In this document: one piece after another, positions 1 to 9,681 of the stretch | How positions within the stretch are numbered: position 1 is the first letter of the stretch | How the letters are laid out: the number at the start of each line of letters is the position of its first letter | DNA from: Sthenelais limicola | Taxonomy: Eukaryota; Annelida; Polychaeta; Phyllodocida; Sigalionidae | Assembly: GCA_942159475.1 (NCBI GenBank) | Contig: OW804096.1 | Span: 13,317,871 to 13,381,870, forward strand | Reading direction: 5' to 3' | DNA length: 64,000 bases | Program-made: the position numbers and the translations under genes | The notes under the pieces: model-generated | Databases searched by the model: none | What the model was told of the DNA's origin: nothing | What the model saw: the letters and a program-made list of their open reading frames with translations, nothing else

Positions 1-212
1 CAGTTCTATAAGTCATAATATGAGTAACTTTGTATATAGACATATAACAGCAGCAGAATATTGATAAATCCAGTCCTATAAGTCATAATATGAGTACCTC
101 TTGTATAAACATATAACAGCAGCAGAATATTGCTGAATTCAGTCTTATAAGTCATCATTTGAGTAAATTTGGTAAGTAAGTTTATTAGTCATAGTAGCTG
201 AGAATGCAGCTG
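1..212 (+). repeat. K-family repeat with 70-bp tandem units
   Basis: A unit of about 70 bp, beginning with the motif CAGTYCTATAAGTCATAATA, starts at 1, 71 and 140; the third is partial. It runs into GTAGCTGAGAATGCAGCT near 190-207. The same order of motifs is found in reverse at 22651-22763, so this is a dispersed repeat with an internal tandem duplication. The left edge is cut by the window. Superfamily unknown. Confidence 0.6.
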
Positions 213-219
213 CAGTGAC

Positions 220-450
220 AGATCGTCAGAATATGTACAATTGGCAGCTCTACACATTCAGGAAATTCTGCTCAATTAGACTAAAAAATGATGAATACCG
301 GGTATATCTGAGTATTTGTTATCACATTGATTTAAAGTATCAGTTCCGTTATGTTAAACATTATGCATTTTAAAGCTCATTTTTGTCTTAAATGTGGGTT
401 ATTTGAGAGGATTGGTGAAGGTGAATTGTACATTTTCTGACGATCTTACC
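220..450 (+). mobile_element. Family A MITE, full length, degraded ends
   Basis: Both inverted ends are recognisable (CGTCAGAATATGTACAATT and its complement near 430-448) but the outer bases are mutated. It belongs to the subfamily with AAAGTATCAGTTC and AAAGCTCATTTTTGTC inside, like the copies at 15830, 40104, 47090 and 57051. No coding capacity. Confidence 0.75.
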
Positions 451-776
451 ATTTAACTGCTGGGTAAAGGTAAGAGGTATAGGTGTCAATCAGGGCAGGG
501 GGAGGAGCTATTATTGTGATTCAGTGACAACATATAGACAGTAGACAGTCTAGGGGGCTAACCACCCCTGGAGTGAGTGGTGGACACTTAGGGGTATATA
601 CCCTACGGTCAGTCAACACCTTGGGGTGGCAGAGGGACAAAACATGCTAGGGTCGGGGCATGTCAGTTGTCAACCTCTGAAAGAACTTACAGGTGAATAA
701 TGATGACATTTTAATTCACTTTTTTAATTCAAGAGAATTTTTGCGCAGCTGTTATTTTCATTCTTTCCATATATAA
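451..776. other. Non-repetitive, no feature seen
   Basis: GC is somewhat higher than the surroundings, with several short purine-rich runs. No ORF of note and no recognised repeat or RNA. Confidence 0.4.
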
Positions 777-1014
777 GGGTGAGATAGTCAGAAAATGTAC
801 AATTCACCTTCACCAATCCTCTCAAATAGCCCACATTTAAGACTGAAATCAGGTTCAAAATACAGTTCAACATAACCAAACACGTTGGTTCGATCAGCGC
901 ACTACCAAATATACTCATATATAGCTAGTAATTATAACTTTTTTTTAGCCTAATTTAGCAGAATTCACGAAATGTGTAGAGCTGCCGATTGTACATTTTC
1001 TGACGATCTGACCC
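777..1014 (-). mobile_element. Family A MITE, full length (reference copy)
   Basis: A complete non-autonomous DNA transposon. It starts GGGTGAGATAGTCAGAAAAT and ends with the inverted counterpart ATTTTCTGACGATCTGACCC. The interior shows the family order in reverse: TTCACCAATCCTCTCAAAT, the AAAATACAGTTCAACATAAC block, AAATATACTC, TTTAGCAGAATT, GAGCTGCCGATTG. About 235 bp with no coding capacity is typical of a MITE moved in trans by an unseen transposase. Elsewhere in the window copies have matching 4-bp target duplications; this copy does not clearly show one. Confidence 0.88.
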
Positions 1015-1354
1015 ATATGCTTCTCTAAACAAGATTAGTTTTCGCATCATTGTAATGTTTTTTGTATTTCCATATACTGAAACCAAGACAAGATATTCAA
1101 ATTTGTATCCTTATAACTGTGGAATAGACATTTTGAATAGTGAACGTTCCCCCTTCTACTTGAAACTTCAATTATTTGTGTATCTTTATTTAATATGATA
1201 ATTAAGGTCAAATACGATCCAGTGTTAATTGATAGCCTATCTAAATAGTGATATCCTAAAATTCCCAATTAGGATGAAAACCACCTGTTAAAGGTTATCC
1301 TGGTTTGCTAATTGTTTAAGTGTCTGGCCTTAATCAAAATGGGAAAAAATCCAG
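1015..1354. other. No feature seen
   Basis: AT-rich sequence. The 73-residue minus-strand ORF at 1047-1268 has no recognisable domain and looks like chance. Confidence 0.4.
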
Positions 1355-1501
1355 TTTCATCATGTATTCTGTATTGTATTCATTAAATAAATCTGTTTGG
1401 TTATGTTGAACTGTATTTTGAACCTAATTTTTGTCTTAAATGTGGGTTATTTGAGAGGATTGGTGAAGGTCAATTGTGCATTTACTCAAGACTTGACCCT
1501 T
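1355..1501 (+). mobile_element. Family A MITE, right part only
   Basis: Holds the right two thirds (ATTCTGTATTGTATTCATT, GTTATGTTGAACTGTATTTT, GAGAGGATTGGTGAAGG) and a right end ending TTGACCC. The left end is absent, so this is a truncated copy of the subfamily with the spacer AATGAATACAATACAGAAT in reverse. Confidence 0.75.
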
Positions 1502-1556
1502 AAGAGGATTGCAACTATGTAGAGGAAATTAAATGAGATATACAATCTGAAATGCA

Positions 1557-1852
1557 AAGTGTTTAGGAAAATGAGTCACAAGTCGGAGAAATGATATTTT
1601 CCAAAGTGATTTATCCACAAGATCCCTTTGTTGGAATGTTCTTATTTCTGAGGGGCATAGCACTTATAGTCATATCAATCCATGTACCAAATTTGAAGAG
1701 AGTGTATTAAATGCATCTTTGCGTTTCAAAGGTCATTCTATGGAGCAGATTTAATTACTTTACTGGTAATTGTCCATCTAGAAATATTGCAAACATTTAT
1801 TCAAACATAATTATATCGAAACAACATCATAATAAAAAAGTAGAAAATCTTT
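1557..1852 (+). mobile_element. Family B MITE, left three quarters
   Basis: Starts with GTTTAGGAAAATGAGTCACA at its inverted end, then follows the family B order: GATTTATCCACAAGATC, GGAATGTTCTTATTTC, TAGCACTTATAGTCATAT, CGTTTCAAAGGTCATTC, TACTTTACTGGTAATTG, GAAATATTGCAAAC. The last part with the matching right end is missing or unrecognisable. No coding capacity. Confidence 0.75.
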
Positions 1853-2169
1853 AGTTTTGGGTGGATGTTCACTGAGGCTACTTCAACTTCTTGACAGGAT
1901 GCTGCTAATGCTCTCTTATTTTATACTTTCATGGTTTTCTTTAAAAAGAATATAACACATTCAACAAACTTTCACACATTTGTAGTCATATTTTCAGTTG
2001 TCCAGCTGAAAAGATAAAAAAAACTAAAGATATATGCAATAGATCTATATACAGATTTGATATTATATTTAACACCATTTAAACGACGAGTTCCTCTTGT
2101 AAACATATAATAGCAAATGAAATTCCCACTCGAAAAAAGGACCCAACTTATGTCTGTGACCTTTTGGCC
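1853..2169. other. No feature seen
   Basis: AT-rich sequence. The motif of A- and T-runs near 1930-2060 may be further decayed repeat, but I cannot place it. Confidence 0.3.
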
Positions 2170-2345
2170 AGATCCCCTGTAGCGCTAACAAGCTTATTAA
2201 TAACAGAATACAAGCTCTCTGAATAAAAACCCTGTGTTCATAGTTAGTTGTTCTATAATAGAATATACAGTAGCCCCCTTCACCTACAGGACAAGATTTT
2301 ACTAATGTTCTGTCCTTTATTTCTCCCTTTTCCATACCTTTTCCA
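2170..2345 (+). repeat. Diverged direct repeat flanking a family A copy
   Basis: Shares with 2690-2830 the succession GCTTATTAATA, TTCTATAAT, then a stretch ending TTTTMCTAATGCTCT-like and a CT/TTTTCC-rich tail. A third short piece, CCTCTATAGCTTTAATAAGC, lies at 2417-2436 against the MITE at 2441. The pair therefore brackets the MITE. Confidence 0.5.
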
Positions 2346-2440
2346 TATAATAATAATAAGTACAATTCACATTCCAAGGAACAATACCCCCCATATTTCC
2401 CATCATTTACCCAGGCCCTCTATAGCTTTAATAAGCCTAT

Positions 2441-2669
2441 GGGTCAGAGCGTCGGACAATGTACAATTCACCTTCACACATCCTTTGAAAAAAAATCAAG
2501 AAAAGAAATTACATCTAAAATATAGTTAAAGAAAACTGGACAGACCTTTTGAATCAAGGCAGTATCAAATATATTCAGATATTACGAGTATTTATCATTT
2601 TTTTGTTTAATTTAGCAGAATTTACTGAATGGGTTAAGCTGCCGATTGTACATTTTCCAAGGCTCTGAA
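2441..2669 (-). mobile_element. Family A MITE, full length, decayed
   Basis: Begins GGGTCAGAGCGTCGGACAAT. The reverse-oriented interior is recognisable (TTCACCTTCACACATCCT, CAAGGCAGTATCAAATATA, TTTAGCAGAATTTACTGAA, GCCGATTGTACATTTTC). The right end is mutated (CTCTGAACG in place of CTGACCC). Confidence 0.75.
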
Positions 2670-2689
2670 CGATTATTATGGTCTTTTAT

Positions 2690-2830
2690 CCTGGCCCCCT
2701 ATGGTGTTAATAAGCTTATTAATAGGCGGTTATTCTATAATGGAGCTGAAGGAGGCTCTCAGGTACTTGACAAGTTTTCCTAATGCTCTCTCCCTTTCTT
2801 TTCCTTTCTCTACTTTTCACACCTTAGATC
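2690..2830 (+). repeat. Second copy of the 2170-2345 repeat
   Basis: Contains GTTAATAAGCTTATTAATA and GGTTATTCTATAATGGAGC followed by a CT-rich tail, matching 2170-2345 with an indel. The 74-residue ORF over 2701-2925 is incidental. Confidence 0.5.
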
Positions 2831-2892
2831 TGACTCCACAATTCAGCCGGGTACTTGACCTTTGGGGTCAAGACCAAGTGGGAGGAGTTATA

Positions 2893-3112
2893 CAGGGCCC
2901 CATTGCAGAACAGATCCTTACTTAAGATTTTCCTTCGCTACTTTTCCTTACTAAGAAGTTGGTAAGAAACTGTTCGGGAAACACATTTGCAATACAGACA
3001 ATACACAGACACTGACAAGTTATTCCTACAGTAGGAATGTCCTACCTAAGCAAGGAGAAAGTGCTTAGCAAGGAATATTTTAAGTAAGGGTTGCTTATGC
3101 AACAGGCCCCTG
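2893..3112. mobile_element. hAT-like MITE (family J)
   Basis: The ends are inverted: CAGGGCCCCATTGCAGAACA at the left, and on the complement of the right end CAGGGGCCTGTTGCATAAGC. Both continue into CCTTACTTAARATWTTCCTT. Termini of the CAGGGGC type and about 220 bp of non-coding interior are typical of non-autonomous hAT elements. No clean 8-bp target duplication is visible, so the superfamily call is tentative. A weaker relative is at 57888-58042. Confidence 0.6.
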
Positions 3113-3341
3113 GTAATAGTCTATTGTAAAGAGTTGCATTCTTTAGGGTTGATGAAATGCCATTGATGTTCTACACTCTACCTGCTCTGGGAAACCTGTG
3201 ACTTATGAAACCAAGCATCCCACTATTTTTAATACATCTTTCTCTTTTGTGTGTTATTATGGGTTCAATTTCAATACATTGATAGTCTCACGAAACTAAA
3301 ATTGGTCAAATCTTAGCAAAAAACATTGTGTACATGATTTG

Positions 3342-3381
3342 GGATGTGTTATAGGAAGATGAGTCACAAGTCGCAAAAAGT
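3342..3381 (+). mobile_element. Family B end fragment
   Basis: Only the terminal inverted repeat survives: GGGATGTGTTATAGGAAGAT followed by GAGTCACAAGTCGCAAAA. What follows to 3420 is not family B. Confidence 0.6.
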
Positions 3382-4599
3382 GGATAGGGTAACTTAAAAT
3401 TTCACATTTCACTTCACATTAAATATATTGTTTTGTAATAATGATCCAGATATGTGCATCAAGTAACTTTGTAAAGCTATTAATCTTTGAACTGCTGGCC
3501 ACACCAGGAAGAACTGCATTAGCAGAGGCTGTAATCCAGGTTCTGACGAAGTAAATGTAACTGTATATTGATGGATTCAGAATAAAAATACGATATATAT
3601 AAACATTTATCCTTGTACTAAATGGCCTTTTCGTAGATAATACAACAGGCCGATAGGAACGGAACAAACATTTTGTGTGTAATACAAGAGGTCCTTTTGT
3701 TTTTAAAACTCAAAATGATGGGAACAATTTAAGAAATGAATATCGCTATCCATACCAGTTTTGTCTCGTATTTGTTCAACAGAACATTATAGGCTGTATC
3801 TTTTTCATCGCACAGGTCAGATTATTCATTATCTGAATTTTAACAGTTTATCATTAAAAATAATTGATAACCTTTGTTTACTACACGGCGAGAACATGCT
3901 TTTAATCAGAATGTAAACTTGATATGTAATTGAAACTGAGAGAAAGTTGTCTCTGGACAAAGATAAAACTCCACAATTAAATTTCGGCGACCCGCCAAAA
4001 TCCTTTCCTTCGGTGATCTCACTTATTATCGCTCATAGCAGATTCCAACATCCAATAATTTTGTTTTTCCCGTCAACTACTTTACTCAATATATCAACAA
4101 AGCTTTCCTCTTCGCCTAAGCATATCGACATCTAGATATACATATGCTCTTATTCCTGTTGAACATGAGATTTTAACGACTATTTATACAAAGAGGTTCT
4201 TACTAGTAGTTGAACACTTTAAGGGTTTTTCACTCGCCCGTTGGTTTAACCGGGTCGTGATACTTTTAGTAAGAGATTCTTTTATTTGTTGGCTTCTATT
4301 AGGTCTGCATGATATATCAGCAAACAATTTTCTCCATGTTGTGTTTTTCTCCTTGCTTACCCCGGCGATTCTATTAACAATCCAATAACTGAATCATAAT
4401 CCACCACCAAGTACCAAACAGACATTTTTGTCGCAACATTATATCCACCCAAACAGTAAAATAACACCCCAGGTGAAAACCAGCCCAAAATATTTTGCTG
4501 AGTCATAAAACTACCTTTTAGTAGCTGTTACACAGCAGTTTCCTTTACCAATTGAGCAATAAAATCCATATTGATATAAATGACGAGGGACAATTATTT
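3382..4599. other. Non-repetitive stretch, no gene seen
   Basis: AT-rich, with moderate-complexity sequence and no recognised repeat. The minus-strand 82-residue ORF at 3419-3667 has no domain I recognise. I see nothing that would make it a gene. Confidence 0.35.
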
Positions 4600-4790
4600 A
4601 ATCACTCACAAATGCACTGAATGGTTGGGATGCGCAGCTTGACAAATGATCTCTCTGACAGGGCACTTCCGTTAGTCACCGCGCATGCCCCAAATCTGGG
4701 ATTATGGGATTGACTCTAATCCATTTTCAGCCTCGTTAAAGTGATCAGGCGCTCTCCTGTATTAGAGGTAGGTTAGTTGAACTGGTTTGA
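4600..4790. promoter_or_regulatory. Candidate cis-regulatory stretch with Otx-type sites
   Basis: Non-repetitive and richer in GC than its surroundings. GGATTA at 4699-4704, GGATTG at 4708-4713 and TAATCC at 4717-4722 fall within 24 bp. These are the consensus for K50 (Otx/bicoid-class) homeodomain proteins, in both orientations. The reading as an enhancer is inference from motif spacing only. Confidence 0.25.
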
Positions 4791-4812
4791 TGATGGGATG
4801 GAATATTGTTCA

Positions 4813-5095
4813 CTCTATGTCCAAACCCTCAGATCACACTCTAGGTCCAAACCCTCAGATCACACTCTAGATCCAAACCCTCAGATCACACTCTAGGTCC
4901 AAACCCTCTGATCAGATAAGAATGTTATGTCAGCCCACTTCGCTGATCGGTTTCCTGGCCTAGAACTCGGCGTTTTAATGCGAATGTAATGACATTTTGA
5001 GGTCTTAATGGAGTTATAATGGCACTTTGTAGTTTAAGGCGAAGGGCTTTCCCTTTGTTTGAAGGGACTTTGAACTTTGAGCCTAGACTGTTTGT
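4813..5095 (+). repeat. G-family repeat, with 4 x 26-bp tandem units
   Basis: Four tandem units of 26 bp (CTCTAGGTCCAAACCCTCAG then ATCACA) fill 4813-4916. The remainder (CTGATCGGTTTCCTGGCC, GGTCTTAATGGAGTTATAA, GTTTGAAGGGACT) aligns with 8027-8215, where the 26-bp unit occurs once. A dispersed repeat of unknown class. Confidence 0.65.
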
Positions 5096-5284
5096 TTTGT
5101 TTTATTTATTTGCTATTGCTTGTAGATATAGTTGACAGCAGGAGGACGGTCTGGACACAACGTATTGTCTCGTGAGATACGGAAGGTAAGGGTTGTTGAC
5201 GTAAGGGTTGTTGACGTTAGGAAATAATTGCAATAATACCAGAAACTATTCTCGTAACATAATTCTGGTAAAATTGTCTGAAAA

Positions 5285-5660
5285 AGGGACGGGTAGGAGG
5301 CGGAAAAGGTGAGGGGGGGAGGAAGGGGGAGAGAAGAGAGAAGAAGGAGAGGGAGAGGGCGGAGGGAGAGCGAGACGAGGGCGAAAGAGAGAGGAGGGAG
5401 GGAGAGGAAGATGTGGGGAGGGAGAGGAGGGAGGGAGAGGAGGGAGGGAGAGGGGGAATGGAAGAATAACAAAATAAAAGAGGATGGGGAGAGTAGGGAA
5501 AGGAGTAACATAAAGGAGGAATTAGAGGGTGGAATAGGCCTACATAAGTCGAAAAAGGGAGAGGGAAGGCGAGGGAAGGAGAATGGCGAGGAGAAACAGG
5601 CATGGGAGGAGTGGGAGGGACAGTTGTGACAGAATCGAAGAAGAGAGGAGGAGGAGGCGG
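5285..5660. repeat. Purine-rich (GA) tract
   Basis: About 375 bp of almost pure A/G on the plus strand, built from degenerate GGAGGGAGAGGA-type units. Long ORFs on both strands (5113-5703 minus, 5309-5629 plus) come from the low complexity and are not genes. Confidence 0.9.
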
Positions 5661-5689
5661 ACGCAGGGTAAAAGGGGGTACCTTTTGCA

Positions 5690-5871
5690 GGCACTTTATG
5701 CATTAACTGCCTAATGAGAATGGTCCGCCTTATGCGCCCGGGCTATCAAGCGCCCCCACCCCTTGGGCCCGCATTAGTAATTTACCTGCCATTTAACTAA
5801 TTAGTCCAACAAACCTAGTCGGCCCGGGCGCATCATCAGGCCCACTACTTGGGGGGTTTCTTGTTACTTGT
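5690..5871. other. GC-rich non-repetitive stretch
   Basis: Contains CGCCCGGGC-type blocks at both ends (near 5733 and 5822) and TTTAACTAATTAGTCC in between. No ORF. Possibly regulatory, but no strong case. Confidence 0.25.
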
Positions 5872-6106
5872 GGGTCAAATCAACAGAACATGTATAATTT
5901 GTCTTCATCAATCCTTTCAAATAACCCACATTTCAGACGAAAATAAAGTTTAAATCACACCTCAAGCTAACCAAACAGATTGCTAGAATCAATGCAATGC
6001 CAAATATACTCGAATTTACCTAGTATTGATCAAATTGAATTCTAATTTAGCAGAATTTACTAAATGTGTACAGCTGCCAATTGTAGACTTTTTGAAAATC
6101 TGACCC
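5872..6106 (-). mobile_element. Family A MITE, full length
   Basis: Starts GGGTCAAATCAACAGAACAT and ends GAAAATCTGACCC. The interior has CAATGCAATGCCAAATATAC and GAATTTACCTAGTATTGA, which marks the subfamily shared with 24747, 25449, 27535, 35041, 40796, 42869, 43214, 54888 and 55319. Confidence 0.85.
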
Positions 6107-6430
6107 ATGTGCAGTTGGCACAGGGGCGGTTTTATCTGATCGAACTGAAGTTCAGCAAGCATTTATGAAAACAGACTTGATGATCTTTATCATAACAAAG
6201 GGTTTGCATGTTGAAGTAGGCAGGTTGGTTTGTTTTCTCCCCTGATGGTTCTTCTCTAATGAAAGTTAATGGACATGATTCCTCCCAGTAAAACTAACTC
6301 AATCATAAATTTGCTTTTTAGCAGATTAGGTTTGATGTACCTTGGATTACGTTACCCTGATTTGTGCCTCTTGTTCTCTTTTGAGGTGTTTGGGTTTCAT
6401 CCAATTTTCAAAGGTCAGTTTGTCGATGCA
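6107..6430. other. No feature seen
   Basis: Ordinary sequence. The ORF at 6269-6460 runs into the poly(T) of the neighbouring LINE end and is not a gene. Confidence 0.35.
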
Positions 6431-6937
6431 GTTTTTTTTTTTTTTAGAAACGTTTATTAATCGATACACAAAATAATATGACAATATACAATCTATTCTT
6501 GCAGAGTACAATGACATGTGTATAATTGGTAGGAAACGAGCCTCAGTTTTAACCATTTGAATGGTTAAATCTGGTTGAGTGGCTAATACCTTTGGGTTCT
6601 ATAAACTGTGACTTGTTTATGCATGTAACAACACAAATAGAAAGAGACTTGCTAAAAGTAGAAACTAGGAGAGAACTACAATGATAGGATGAGGTGTGAG
6701 ATATAGGAGGATATTTACGGTTTTAAGAGAATATAGGTAACATACATTCAGCCTTGGTTGAGGCTCTGAAGACCTTATAATCATTTATGTTTCTTGTGTC
6801 AACATCGAGATTGTTCCATAATAACGCAGTTTTTCTTTGGACACTTTGGTCATAAGACACAATGTTTGGCCTATTGAAGTACAAGTTAAAAGTTAGTAAG
6901 TAAAGGTAACTCAAGATCTCTCTGGAATCTCTTAAAA
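6431..6937 (-). mobile_element. LINE 3' end, minus strand, with poly(A)
   Basis: On the minus strand the frame entering at 6937 reads a peptide with ALLWNNLDVDTRNINDYKVF (about residues 49-68 of the ORF at 6974-6723). This is the LWN-x-LP-x-x-R...FK C-terminal motif of many LINE reverse-transcriptase proteins. Downstream lies a non-coding 3' UTR, an AATAAA signal (complement of 6453-6458) and a poly(A) tail (T-run 6432-6445). The 5' side is cut where family B begins at 6938, so only the last residues and UTR remain. Confidence 0.65.
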
Positions 6938-7225
6938 TGTGATGCATTACAGGAAAATGTGTCACAAGTCGCAAAATTGATATTTCTCAATGTATTTTAT
7001 TCACAGGATCTTTTTATAGGAATGTTCTCATTTTTGGAGTATGTACCATTTAAAGTCGTATAAATGTATTTACCAAATGTTAAGACTGTATTAGATTATC
7101 TTTGCATTTCGTTGGTAATCCTATAGAGTATATTTAGCTACTTTACTAGCGATGGTCCACCCAGAAATATTGCAAACTTTTTTTCAAAAAATAAAATTAT
7201 CAAACTTAAAAATATAGAAGTACAT
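6938..7225 (+). mobile_element. Family B MITE, left part
   Basis: Starts GTGATGCATTACAGGAAAAT and GTCACAAGTCGCAAAATTGA, then GGATCTTTTTATAGGAATG, the CATTTCGTTGGTAATCCTA block and GAAATATTGCAAAC. It ends near AAATATAGAAGTACATTCTG without a right terminal repeat. Confidence 0.7.
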
Positions 7226-7339
7226 TCTGAGTAAGGCACATATTTCCACCAAAGCGCTTCTATTTTTAGTTTCCTAAACGCAACGTGGTTATGCTAAGGT
7301 TGCAGGGCCCACATTGCAGCTTATAATGTCTGACTCTCA

Positions 7340-7780
7340 GTGTGTATATTTATTTTTTTGAACAGAAATTTTTTTATTCAGGCTTCGTAGTACATTTTTG
7401 ATGCCCTCACCTCAGAGGTGATGTTCTTTAGCACCCTGATTATCTTACAGCATTTTCGAGGTGTGTAGTGTACATATCATAACAGTAATCTATCCAACGT
7501 TTTTATTTGTTATATACAACCTCGTGCTATTTTAATTTATAAATTACCTGTTATAAGCCGTTTTTGTCTAATATTTAACAGAACATTTATAAAAGAGATA
7601 ATGAGAGGAAGGTGAAGTATGAGGTGAAATGTTTTATGAAATAATGGAATGTAAGGGTTCCTGACTTTTATATATCTTGTCATAGGTCGAGATGAGATGG
7701 GTGAGACACAATTATTTTCAAATGACATTAGTGCATTTTACGTCATGTATATACAATTACAATTATCAATTTGACGTGTT
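7340..7780 (-). mobile_element. Possible retroposon 3' end, minus strand
   Basis: T-runs (7347-7371) with TTTATTCAGG are followed by non-coding sequence. A similar succession of T-run, TTATTCAGG and GAGGTGTGTAG occurs at 57331-57480. The order suggests a decayed LINE or SINE 3' region in reverse. No protein motif is left; the 63-residue ORF at 7537-7728 is uninformative. Confidence 0.3.
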
Positions 7781-8026
7781 AACACAAGCTGTCTACATTT
7801 TCTCTATACAATTCTACCCTTCATTAGGTAGTAGGAGAGATTACACGTGGGTAGAGACGGAGTGTATAAGGGGAGGAGGCCACAGTATATTCTTTTAATT
7901 TGAGCTAAATAAGAGAAAAACTTAAAATATACATGCCTATAATCTGAATATTGTAAACTATTAACCTTAATAGTGTCTAGGGGCAATAATAAACAAATAA
8001 ACAAAATAAAATGCACAACCCAGTCC
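7781..8026. other. No feature seen
   Basis: AT-rich; overlapping short ORFs on both strands (7692-7898, 7804-8034) have no recognisable content. Confidence 0.3.
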
Positions 8027-8215
8027 AGGTCCAAACCCTCACATGAAATAAGTATGGTATGTCAGTGATTAGATGCCTACTGCGCTAATCGGTTTCCTGG
8101 CCTTCGACTCGCTGTTCTGATGTTGCGGTCTTAATAGAATTATAAGTTTGGTTTGAGGTGAGAGGCTTTCCATCGGTTTGAAGGGACTCTCTTAACCTCG
8201 GGCCTACCCTGTACC
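8027..8215 (+). repeat. G-family repeat, second copy
   Basis: Begins GGTCCAAACCCTCACATGA and shares GCTAATCGGTTTCCTGGCC, GCGGTCTTAATAGAATTATA and GGTTTGAAGGGACTCT with 4900-5095. It has only one of the 26-bp units that are amplified in the first copy. Confidence 0.65.
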
Positions 8216-8289
8216 AATTTTCTACCCCCGTTCATAAGCAAAATAAAGAATTCATTATTATTTTCATTAAATCCTTTAAAAAAAGGTCA

Positions 8290-8800
8290 TTTCTGTTCTA
8301 CAAGGTAGAGCTCTATAATAGATCGTAACGTCACGATGACTAATGACCCACACCATTAAAACTTTACCCACGACCGCCTAATGCTAAACTCATTTTCTTG
8401 CGAATTAGTTGCGACAAATTGCAACAATTTGCGACTACCTGATTCCCAACTATCGCCGTCCTGCAGGAAAAAGTAGAGGCGATGAATTAAGCTCCATTAT
8501 AAGCTAGTTTACAAGTCGCGACAGAGTTGTAAAAAAAATTCTCTGCGAGTAATTTGGAACTTTGCCCCTTGGCGTTATTCCTAGGCCAAATGCTTATAAG
8601 CTTAAGGTCGGGAAGCCCTAGCGATCTGATTGGCTGGCGACGAGATCAATCATCCAATCAGGGGATAGCTTGCCCTTGGCTGCGGAATTAAGTCAGGTAT
8701 TTTGGATATGGCGGAGTCCAGATAGCGTATGCTGAGTAGCTTAGGTGGGGACGGCTACAAGATGGTAATAGCTTAAGTATTGCGTAGGGGAGATGTCTGT
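8290..8800. other. Non-repetitive, mixed-GC stretch; possible regulatory DNA
   Basis: Compositionally unlike the AT-rich repeats around it. It carries opposed CCAAT-type motifs, CTGATTGGCTGG near 8626 and ATCCAATCAGG near 8653, about 25 bp apart. No ORF. A role is speculation. Confidence 0.25.
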
Positions 8801-8934
8801 GTGTGGAGAGGGGGAGTGGTTCTTTTTGAATTCAGACTAAGATATGATTCATTCGATGTCAAGCTTGTGGTCAGGGTTTGTTTTTCTTAAACCTATTTGT
8901 TGCCAATTCATCTTTCCTTTCCTCTGTCCTCCCA

Positions 8935-9057
8935 TATCTCTCTCCCTCTCCCTCTCCCTCTCCTCGCTTTCTCGCCCTCCCTCTTCTCCCTCTCTCTCCC
9001 TCCTGTTTCTCTCTCTCTCTTTCTCTTTCTCCCTCCTCTCTCTTTTCTCTCTGTGTG
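8935..9057. repeat. Pyrimidine (CT) tract
   Basis: Degenerate CTCTCCCTCTCC repeat. The two ORFs across it (8844-9125, 8878-9075) are Ser/Leu/Pro low-complexity artefacts. Confidence 0.9.
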
Positions 9058-9659
9058 TTAATACCTCCTATATAAAAATATCAAACAATAACTGGGACAT
9101 CCCTGACCCAACTGTGTTGATTTGATATTGATGTTTGTACTTCCCGATTTCCCGAGTCGATTGTCAATACCTAGAAGTTGACCCTTTTGTGTATGAAGTG
9201 TATCACCTTGGACAATTCTATTTTTGTATGTTGAATTCAGTGACACAGCCCTAGGTTATGGTTTTTACAAATTTGTTATCACTATAAACTCCACGTATTT
9301 GAGTATCGCTTTTCCTATTATTTTGTCTTTTGTATGTAAACCAGCTTGTTCTGAGAATAGTGTATTACATGTTGTTGTTGTAATAATTTTATTTCTAGAT
9401 TCATATCACATCAGTTCCAGAAAAAGGACAATCAATTCACAGCTTATTACTAAGACATAAGATAATTTCCATCTGCGGATTTGCATTCGCAGGTCTTCCA
9501 GGGTGTCCCCTGCTCAATGCTCAGATTACAAATTATTAATTTTTTGATGTAATTTTTCTCTCTGTGTTGATTTCATCATTATTACGACACAATATCTATA
9601 TGGTTCAACAAATAACCTCTCTCTTAGAGAGAAACAAACATGTTAACATATCCCTTCTA
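9058..9659. other. No feature seen
   Basis: Ordinary AT-rich sequence upstream of the LINE. I looked for an endonuclease domain in the three plus frames and found none. Confidence 0.35.
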
Positions 9660-9681
9660 AATCTTGGGATTCCCTTTCTGA

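Noticed and set aside
2893..3112. Firm hAT assignment of the CAGGGGC-ended element
   Set aside because: The 8 bases on each side do not match, so the superfamily stays tentative.
5113..5703. 196-residue minus ORF and a 106-residue plus ORF
   Set aside because: Both come from the GA tract.
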